From IDS-8 sp035304285 (GTDB lineage: Bacteria; Pseudomonadota; Gammaproteobacteria; Steroidobacterales; Woeseiaceae), in assembly GCA_035304285.1 (NCBI GenBank), contig DATGQI010000027.1, positions 1 through 5,487 on the forward strand: DNA of 5,487 nt, given 5' to 3'. Positions 1-5,487 of this stretch are shown here, one piece after another. The translations under genes and the position numbers were made by a program. Numbering within the stretch: the first letter of the stretch is position 1; every line of letters starts with the position of its first letter. The notes under the pieces are model-generated. The model was not told the DNA's origin, searched no databases, and was given only the letters and a program-made list of their open reading frames with translations.

Positions 1-1
1 T

Positions 2-1102
<1,101 letters not shown>

Positions 1103-1141
1103 AATGAATATCCGCTACGCTGATATATACCGCCAATTCAG

Positions 1142-1169
1142 TTGCGCTGATGTGCTTTTGTTGTAGCAT
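1142..1169 (+). promoter_or_regulatory. candidate sigma-70 promoter for the binding-protein operon
   Basis: TTGCGC at 1142-1147 and TAGCAT at 1164-1169 lie 16 bases apart. Each matches four of six positions of the -35 and -10 consensus. A start near 1176 would give a leader of about 45 bases before the ATG at 1220. The 117-base gap after the arabinofuranosidase gene leaves room for a separate promoter, but no terminator separates the two genes, so read-through from upstream is equally possible. The motif match is modest and could be chance. Confidence 0.3.
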
Positions 1170-1219
1170 GAACTTCGCGATAGCGGAGCAAAGCTGCTGC
1201 AATTCGGGAGGAAACGGAC

Positions 1220-2494
1220 ATGAACTGTCGAAGGTTGATGACAATCGCTTTGGTCGCCACGAGCGGCCTGTGGGCTGGTGCAGCACATTCGGAAGAAACC
1301 GTCGTCTGGTGGGATTTCCTGTCTGGCGGCGACGGCGTACGGATGAAGCAGCTCATTTCGGACTTCAACGAGGCGCATGCGGGTGAGATAAAAATCGACG
1401 CAACCACGCTCGAGTGGGGAACGCCCTTCTATGCCAAAGTGCAGACGTCGGCCGCGGTCGGCGAGGCGCCCGATGTTATGACCTACCATGCCAGCCGCAT
1501 CCCGCTGGCACTCACGCAGGGAGTGCTTGACGAGATTACGCCGGATGACTGGGAGAAGATGGGACTGTCCCAGGCCGACTTCGCCGCTTCGACATGGGAT
1601 GCGGTGACCAGCGATGGCAAGCAGTATGCGGTGCCGCTCGATACGCATCCGATCGTGCTCTACTACAACCGCGACCTGCTCAAGAAGGCCGGTGTGCTCG
1701 GCGATAACGGTGAGCCGAAAGGCATGGACAGCAAGGAAGCCTTTACGGCCACGCTGCAGGCCCTAAAGGACGCCGGCGTGCAGTATCCCCTCGGTAGCGT
1801 GACGGCAGACGGCAACTTCATGTTCCGCACCGTCTACTCACTGATGTGCCAGCAGGGCGGCGAGTTGATGACCGGCGACGAGTTCCTTGTCGGAGACAAT
1901 GCCGACAAGCTGCGCAACGCGCTCGCAGTGCTCAGTGATTGGACAAAGGCTGGCCTTCAGTCGACCTATACGGACTATCCGGCAACCGTCGCGCTGTTCA
2001 CCTCCGGCGAAGCTGCGATGATGATCAACGGGGTCTGGGAGGTCCCCACGATGACCGACCTAGCCCAGCAGGGCAAGCTCTTCGACTGGGGTGCGGTGGA
2101 GCTGCCTGTGATTTTTGACAAGCCTTGCACCTATGCCGACAGCCACACCTTTGCGATCCCGAAAAACCAGGGCAAGGAGATGTCACCGGAGAAGCGGGAC
2201 GCAGTGCTCGAGACCATCTCCTGGATCGTGAAGCACTCGCTGTTCTGGGCGACCGCGGGGCACATTCCCGCCTACGCGCCAGTGACGGAATCTGCCGAAT
2301 ACAAGGCGATGGAGCCCAACGCCACCTATTCAAGCCTGACGGCGAACATGATCTTCGACCCCAAGACGCCGCTTGCGGGTATCGCTGGGCCGATCTTCGA
2401 CGTGATGTCGAACTATTTCGTGCCGACACTGAATGGAGAAATGGAGCCGGCAGATGCCGTCGAATCCATTCAGGAGGAACTGAACGCTCTCTAG
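1220..2494 (+). CDS. sugar ABC transporter substrate-binding protein (family 1, CUT1 type)
   Basis: This is the periplasmic solute-binding component of a carbohydrate ABC importer, 424 residues, typical for the family. The N-terminus is a Sec signal peptide: basic residues R4-R5, a hydrophobic stretch from about 6 to 21, and a likely cut after A22-H23-S24, just before EE. The only early cysteine, C3, precedes the hydrophobic core, so this is not a lipoprotein. Family hallmarks are WWDFLSGGDG after the signal, the YYNRDLLKKAG segment near 148-158, SGEAAMMINGVWEV near 262-275, and GHIPAYAPVTES near 347-358. The ATG at 1220 has a strong GGGAGG at 1206-1211. The gene is followed by two permease genes on the same strand. 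The ligand cannot be read from sequence. The neighbouring GH51 gene suggests arabinose-containing oligosaccharides, a role comparable to AraN of Bacillus, but homology to AraN in particular is not shown. Confidence 0.95.
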   Translation: MNCRRLMTIALVATSGLWAGAAHSEETVVWWDFLSGGDGVRMKQLISDFNEAHAGEIKIDATTLEWGTPFYAKVQTSAAVGEAPDVMTYHASRIPLALTQGVLDEITPDDWEKMGLSQADFAASTWDAVTSDGKQYAVPLDTHPIVLYYNRDLLKKAGVLGDNGEPKGMDSKEAFTATLQALKDAGVQYPLGSVTADGNFMFRTVYSLMCQQGGELMTGDEFLVGDNADKLRNALAVLSDWTKAGLQSTYTDYPATVALFTSGEAAMMINGVWEVPTMTDLAQQGKLFDWGAVELPVIFDKPCTYADSHTFAIPKNQGKEMSPEKRDAVLETISWIVKHSLFWATAGHIPAYAPVTESAEYKAMEPNATYSSLTANMIFDPKTPLAGIAGPIFDVMSNYFVPTLNGEMEPADAVESIQEELNAL

Positions 2495-2495
2495 C

Positions 2496-2547
2496 CTTCT
2501 CAAGGCCGATGGAGCCGCTCTCGGGCGGCTCCACTTCTCTTGAGGAG
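2496..2547 (+). promoter_or_regulatory. intergenic RNA stem-loop covering the permease Shine-Dalgarno
   Basis: An inner hairpin has a perfect 8-bp stem, GGAGCCGC (2511-2518) with GCGGCTCC (2525-2532), extended by T2510-A2533, with loop TCTCGG. An outer stem of 9 bp, including one G-U pair, joins 2496-2504 (CTTCTCAAG) to 2539-2547 (CTTGAGGAG). The two stems are separated by a symmetric 5x5 internal loop. The outer stem contains the whole GAGGAG that would recruit ribosomes to the permease at 2553. The structure begins one base after the binding-protein stop codon at 2492-2494. Stem-loops between binding-protein and permease genes are known in the mal operon and similar systems, where they favour high binding-protein and low permease levels. 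The tract after the inner hairpin is pyrimidine-rich but has no T-run, so a strong intrinsic terminator is unlikely. Pairing was found by eye without an energy calculation. Confidence 0.6.
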
Positions 2548-2552
2548 AGGTG

Positions 2553-3437
2553 ATGCTACAGGACCGGCGCAAGAACTTACTGGTCGCTTTGGCGCTGATC
2601 GCCCCGTTCGCGGCGATTTATGCTCTAGCCTTTGCCTATCCGACCATCCAGATGTTCCGCATATCCTTCACCAGCGCTCCGCTGATAGGGGCTGGTGACT
2701 GGGTTGGTATCGAGAACTACACTAGGCTCGGCAAGGATCCATTGTTCAGCCGTGCCGTCTGGAACACGCTCTATTTCGTCGCGCTCACGGTCGTCCCGGG
2801 AACCCTGATCGCCCTGATGATCGCGCTCGGTGTGTCGCGTTTGGCCGGGCGGCTGCAGGCGCTGGTGCTTGCGCTGTTCTTCCTGCCGTATATCCTGCCC
2901 GTCTCGGTCGTCTACCTGATCTGGGACTGGACGCTGAACTTCCAGTTCGGCATCGCCATGCACGTGTTGGACTGGCTGGGCATACCGCGCATTCCGGTCA
3001 CCAAGTCACGCACCTGGTTCATGCCAGCGGTGGCATGGGTGACGATCTGGTGGACGGCAGGGTTTTCCATCCTGCTTTTCCTTGCTGGCATGCGGGCCAT
3101 TCCAGCCGAAATCTATGAAGCGGCCGCGCTCGACAACGCTTCGCGCTGGACGACGTTCTCGCGCATCACCTGGCCCCTCCTCAGGCCGGTCACCGCGCTC
3201 GTTCTGACCATCCAGCTGATCCTACAGCTCAAGATTTTCGACCAGGTCTACCTGTTTTCAATCGGCGGTAGGCCGAACGAAAACATGGTGCTGGTCTATT
3301 ACATCTTCAACAAGGCGTTCCAGCAGAACCAAGGAGGCCGTGCGGCGGCCGTCGCCGTGACACTCTTCGTAATCATCGTCGTCGTGTCGGTCCTTCAGTT
3401 CCAACTCCTGCGCCTGGCCGGGAGGCGACGGCAATGA
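2553..3437 (+). CDS. sugar ABC transporter permease, MalF/UgpA type
   Basis: This is the first inner-membrane permease of the sugar importer, 294 residues. Six hydrophobic segments are visible near residues 9-30, 70-93, 103-125, 156-178, 209-230 and 263-285. The cytoplasmic EAA coupling loop that docks on the ATPase is near 186-212 (EIYEAAALDNASRW, then WPLLRP). It shows the expected EAA, D and L-P positions with G replaced by N-A, as is common in this family. The ATG at 2553 is chosen over the in-frame GTG directly before it at 2550: GAGGAG at 2542-2547 lies five bases from the ATG but only two from the GTG. The stop overlaps the next gene's start in ATGA (3434-3437), which implies translational coupling. 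Its own Shine-Dalgarno can be covered by the upstream stem-loop. AraP of Bacillus would be the analogous component if the substrate is arabino-oligosaccharide; that role is inferred from context only. Confidence 0.96.
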   Translation: MLQDRRKNLLVALALIAPFAAIYALAFAYPTIQMFRISFTSAPLIGAGDWVGIENYTRLGKDPLFSRAVWNTLYFVALTVVPGTLIALMIALGVSRLAGRLQALVLALFFLPYILPVSVVYLIWDWTLNFQFGIAMHVLDWLGIPRIPVTKSRTWFMPAVAWVTIWWTAGFSILLFLAGMRAIPAEIYEAAALDNASRWTTFSRITWPLLRPVTALVLTIQLILQLKIFDQVYLFSIGGRPNENMVLVYYIFNKAFQQNQGGRAAAVAVTLFVIIVVVSVLQFQLLRLAGRRRQ

Positions 3438-4276
3438 GGGAATCGAGCGTCCAGCGCTGGAACCTCTGGAGCGGCCTCATAACAGCCGTCACCATCATCT
3501 GTGCGGTGATATGGGCGTTTCCGCTCTACTGGGCGGTTGTCTCGTCCATCAAGCCTGAGGATGAGGTCGTTCGGCCCTACATCGAACTGTGGCCAGAAAC
3601 ACTTACGTTCCAGCACTACATCCATGCATTGACCGCGACGCAGATCGGCACTTGGTACCTCAACTCGATCGTCGTGGCGGTCGGCGTGACGGTCGTCTGC
3701 GTGTTCACCTCGATGTTGTGCGGCTATGCTCTGTCACAGCTACGCTTCCCGGGTCGGACCACGTTGTGGTGGATTATCCTGGCCTCGTTCATGGTGCCGA
3801 CGCAAGCGCTCATCATCAATCACTTCGAGCTCATTGCCAATCTCGGCTTGGTCAACACCTGGATCGGCACCATGCTGCCCCAGTTCATCCATCCCGTCAT
3901 TATCATCGTCTACAAGCAGTTCTTCGATCAGGTTCCGCGCGACTTCCGCGAAGCCGCGCTTATGGATAACGCCTCGGAGTTCGCGATCCTGTTCAAGGTC
4001 TACCTGCCGATGAACTGGGGGGTTACGACAGCATTGTCGATTGTCTGTTTCATCTGGACCTGGAACGCCTTCTTGTGGCCGTTCCTGTCGGTCACACGTA
4101 CCGAGATGATGACGGTAACGGTCGGCATCACGCAGGTGAACGATGCCTTCGGCGTCTACTACGCCCGCGAGCTCGCCGCCGCGGTGCTCGCCGGCCTGCC
4201 TGTGGCACTCGCTTATCTTCTGTTCCAGCGGCGGGTGACAGAGGCGATCACCCTGTCGGCTGGCATCAAGGGATAA
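3434..4276 (+). CDS. sugar ABC transporter permease, MalG/UgpE type
   Basis: This is the second inner-membrane permease, 280 residues, expected to pair with the preceding permease as a heterodimer. Hydrophobic segments are near residues 14-37, 75-98, 109-130, 141-162, 195-216 and 246-264. The EAA loop is at about 171-196: FREAALMDNASEF, ending in VYLPMNWG. The C-terminus ends AITLSAGIKG, the short conserved tail typical of MalG/UgpE proteins. The start ATG at 3434 overlaps the previous stop by four bases and is preceded by GGGAGG at 3420-3425, eight bases away. This is the last gene on the + strand; the ATPase gene converges on it 27 bases after the TAA. The family assignment is secure; substrate specificity is not visible in the sequence. 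Confidence 0.96.
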   Translation: MRESSVQRWNLWSGLITAVTIICAVIWAFPLYWAVVSSIKPEDEVVRPYIELWPETLTFQHYIHALTATQIGTWYLNSIVVAVGVTVVCVFTSMLCGYALSQLRFPGRTTLWWIILASFMVPTQALIINHFELIANLGLVNTWIGTMLPQFIHPVIIIVYKQFFDQVPRDFREAALMDNASEFAILFKVYLPMNWGVTTALSIVCFIWTWNAFLWPFLSVTRTEMMTVTVGITQVNDAFGVYYARELAAAVLAGLPVALAYLLFQRRVTEAITLSAGIKG

Positions 4277-4295
4277 ACTCAAACGCCGGGCGGGC

Positions 4296-4316
4296 GCACG
4301 CAACTAATGTGCGTGC
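4296..4316. terminator. possible bidirectional hairpin between convergent genes
   Basis: GCACGCA (4296-4302) and TGCGTGC (4310-4316) form a perfect 7-bp stem around a 7-base loop. It sits at the junction of the + strand permease gene and the - strand ATPase gene and overlaps the last codons of the ATPase. No run of T follows on either strand, so it is a weak candidate for intrinsic termination. It could instead act as a 3'-end stabiliser, or be chance in GC-rich DNA. Confidence 0.3.
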
Positions 4317-5374
4317 CACGCCGACCCGTCCTTAGCGAATAGGTGCAGCGCCGAGCTGTCGAAGCGCAGCCTGACTTCGCTGCCAGGCTCGACAGTGGAG
4401 AGGCCAACATCCTGCGCGATCACCTGGGTCCCATCGGCCAGCCGCACATGTACAAGCGTGCGTTCGCCGAGCCGTTCCACTACCGAAGCACGTCCGCTCG
4501 TGTCGCCGCCTTCGGCAACGACAGTCAGCGCTTCCGGCCTCACGCCAAGCTCGCTCCAATCGCCCACAGGCGCTCCGCGCAGCGCCACAAGCGAGCCGTC
4601 CGGCAGGCGCGCATGCATGGCATCGTTTGCTCCGGATACTGAAACAGGCAGGATGTTCATCGCCGGCGAGCCGACGAACGTGGCGACAAACCGCGACGTC
4701 GGCCTGGAATAGACCTCCATCGGCGTTCCGACCTGCTCGATGCCGCAGTCGTTGAGGATGACGATGCGGTCGGCGAGTGTCATCGCCTCGACCTGGTCAT
4801 GCGTTACGTAGATCATCGTTGACCGGAGGCGCTGGTGCAATTCCGCCAGCTCCACGCGGGTGCGGGAACGAAGCGCCGCATCCAGGTTTGACAGCGGCTC
4901 GTCGAACAGAAAGGCCTTGGGTTGCTTGACGATGGCGCGCCCGATCGCCACTCGCTGGCGCTGGCCGCCGGAAAGCTGTGATGGGCGGCGATCCAGCAGC
5001 GATTCGATTTCCAGTATGCGCGCGGCCTCGGCAATCCGGGCGCGTATCTCGTCGGACGGGACGCCGACGTTGCGCAGGCCGAAAGCCATGTTCTCGGCCA
5101 CGGTCATGTGCGGATAGAGTGCATAGTTCTGGAAGACCATCGCCACGCCACGCTTTCCCGGCGCCAGGGTTTCGCAGCGAACGCCGCCGATGGTCAGCGT
5201 TCCTTTGTCGATACTCTCCAACCCTGCGATCATCCGCAGAAGAGTCGTTTTGCCCGAGCCCGACGGGCCGAGGAATACAACCAGTTCGCCCGATTCGATG
5301 TCTAGGCTCACATCCCGGATCACCTCAACGCTTCCGTAGCTCTTCGAGACCCGAGAGAGCGATATCTCCGCCAT
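4304..5374 (-). CDS. sugar ABC transporter ATP-binding protein, MalK/UgpC type
   Basis: This is the ATPase that energises a CUT1 sugar importer, 356 residues, normal length. The nucleotide-binding domain is complete: Walker A GPSGSGKT at 36-43, Q-loop glutamine Q82, signature LSGGQ at 134-138, Walker B AFLFDEP with catalytic E159, D-loop SNLD at 162-165, and switch histidine H192. The C-terminal MalK-type regulatory (TOBE/OB) domain runs from about 235 to the end and includes the typical GVRPEAL at 277-283. The ATG at 5374 is preferred over one 27 bases upstream at 5401. The classical MAEISL start follows it, and GGAGG (5385-5381 on the - strand) sits six bases before it, whereas the upstream ATG lies inside the predicted promoter. 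It is transcribed against the permease genes from its own promoter. Automatic pipelines tend to call such proteins UgpC, but nothing here points to glycerol-3-phosphate. It is probably the partner of the adjacent permeases, though MalK-type ATPases can serve several importers. Confidence 0.97.
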   Translation of the reverse strand: MAEISLSRVSKSYGSVEVIRDVSLDIESGELVVFLGPSGSGKTTLLRMIAGLESIDKGTLTIGGVRCETLAPGKRGVAMVFQNYALYPHMTVAENMAFGLRNVGVPSDEIRARIAEAARILEIESLLDRRPSQLSGGQRQRVAIGRAIVKQPKAFLFDEPLSNLDAALRSRTRVELAELHQRLRSTMIYVTHDQVEAMTLADRIVILNDCGIEQVGTPMEVYSRPTSRFVATFVGSPAMNILPVSVSGANDAMHARLPDGSLVALRGAPVGDWSELGVRPEALTVVAEGGDTSGRASVVERLGERTLVHVRLADGTQVIAQDVGLSTVEPGSEVRLRFDSSALHLFAKDGSAWHAH

Positions 5375-5380
5375 CCATAT

Positions 5381-5385
5381 CCTCC
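5381..5385 (-). promoter_or_regulatory. ribosome binding site of the ATPase gene
   Basis: GGAGG on the - strand lies six bases before the ATG at 5374. It fixes that codon as the start rather than the in-frame ATG at 5401. Confidence 0.85.
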
Positions 5386-5395
5386 ATGTTGCTTC

Positions 5396-5424
5396 ATTCA
5401 TTTCGGATATGTATCCGATGTCAA
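5396..5424 (-). promoter_or_regulatory. sigma-70-type promoter of the ATPase gene
   Basis: On the - strand a perfect -35 box TTGACA (5424-5419) is followed by a 17-base spacer and then ATGAAT (5401-5396), a weak -10 matching three of six positions. Transcription would begin near 5389, leaving a short leader of about 15 bases that still contains the GGAGG at 5385-5381. The -35 box and spacing are ideal; the poor -10 suggests dependence on a regulator or low basal activity. The spacer is almost wholly occupied by an inverted repeat. Confidence 0.6.
5403..5418. promoter_or_regulatory. inverted repeat, probable operator of the ATPase promoter
   Basis: TCGGATA-TG-TATCCGA has perfect 7-base arms separated by two bases. 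It lies between the -35 and -10 boxes of the ATPase promoter, the position where a bound dimeric repressor would block RNA polymerase. A LacI- or GntR-type sugar regulator is the natural guess, but no regulator gene is in this window and I cannot match the motif to a known one. Confidence 0.6.
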
Positions 5425-5487
5425 GGTCTGGTCGATTGCGCCGAGCATGCGAGGCTTCCGGCTCTCAAGCTTGACAATGAATTGAAA
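5425..5487. other. intergenic edge with possible divergent -35 box
   Basis: No gene is visible in this stretch. A second TTGACA, on the + strand at 5471-5476, overlaps a perfect 10-base palindrome TCAAGCTTGA (5465-5474). It could be the -35 box of a gene reading rightwards out of the window, but the -10 would lie beyond the edge. Confidence 0.25.

Noticed and set aside
1118..1151. Direct repeat CGCTGAT at 1118-1124 and 1145-1151
   Set aside because: Seven bases repeated once at 27-base spacing is weak and has no symmetry or obvious relation to the operator; chance is adequate.
1115..1648. Open frame of 177 codons on the - strand spanning the gap before the binding-protein gene
   Set aside because: Most of it is antisense to the binding-protein gene, and no domain is recognisable in its translation.
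3740..4303. Open frame of 187 codons on the - strand opposite the second permease
   Set aside because: It is a shadow of the permease codon pattern, with a highly charged, repetitive composition and no family resemblance.
5375..5401. Nine-residue N-terminal extension of the ATPase from the ATG at 5401
   Set aside because: That ATG falls in the predicted -10 region and lacks a ribosome binding site, while the ATG at 5374 has GGAGG six bases upstream and gives the standard MalK-type N-terminus.
5377..5410. ATATCC at 5377-5382 as a possible partner of GGATAT at 5405-5410
   Set aside because: Only six bases, and the second part lies upstream of the predicted transcription start, so no RNA hairpin would form; the first part is explained by the ribosome binding region.

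Overview
This window holds most of a carbohydrate uptake and breakdown locus. The sequence is GC-rich, with strong GGAGG-type ribosome binding sites and tightly packed genes. The transporter proteins look like the CUT1 sugar ABC importers that are abundant in plant- and soil-associated Alphaproteobacteria (Rhizobium, Agrobacterium or Mesorhizobium type). That taxonomic guess is inference from gene style only; there is no rRNA or other marker gene here.

Layout, left to right. (1) Positions 1-1102, + strand: the C-terminal three quarters of a GH51 alpha-L-arabinofuranosidase, cut by the left window edge, with both catalytic glutamates visible. (2) Positions 1103-1219: a 117-base gap with a weak candidate promoter and an operator-like half-site. 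(3) Positions 1220-2494, + strand: a periplasmic family-1 sugar-binding protein with a Sec signal peptide. (4) Positions 2495-2552: a short gap that can fold into a two-stem structure covering the next gene's Shine-Dalgarno. (5) Positions 2553-3437 and 3434-4276, + strand: two MalF/MalG-type permeases with a 4-base ATGA overlap. (6) Positions 4304-5374, - strand: a MalK/UgpC-type ATPase that converges on the permeases with a 27-base gap. (7) Positions 5375-5487: the ATPase control region, with a perfect TTGACA -35 box and a 16-base near-palindrome (7-base arms) filling the spacer to the -10 region.

How they work together (inference from context). The binding protein captures a sugar in the periplasm, the two permeases form the channel, the ATPase drives import, and the cytosolic GH51 enzyme removes terminal L-arabinofuranosyl units. 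Arabino-oligosaccharides or arabinoxylan fragments are the best substrate guess, based only on the neighbouring GH51 gene.

I see no mobile element, CRISPR array, RNA gene or clearly new system. The points most worth a second look are regulatory: the Shine-Dalgarno-covering structure between the binding protein and permease genes, and the palindrome embedded in the ATPase promoter, where the ATPase is under separate control from the rest of the transporter.
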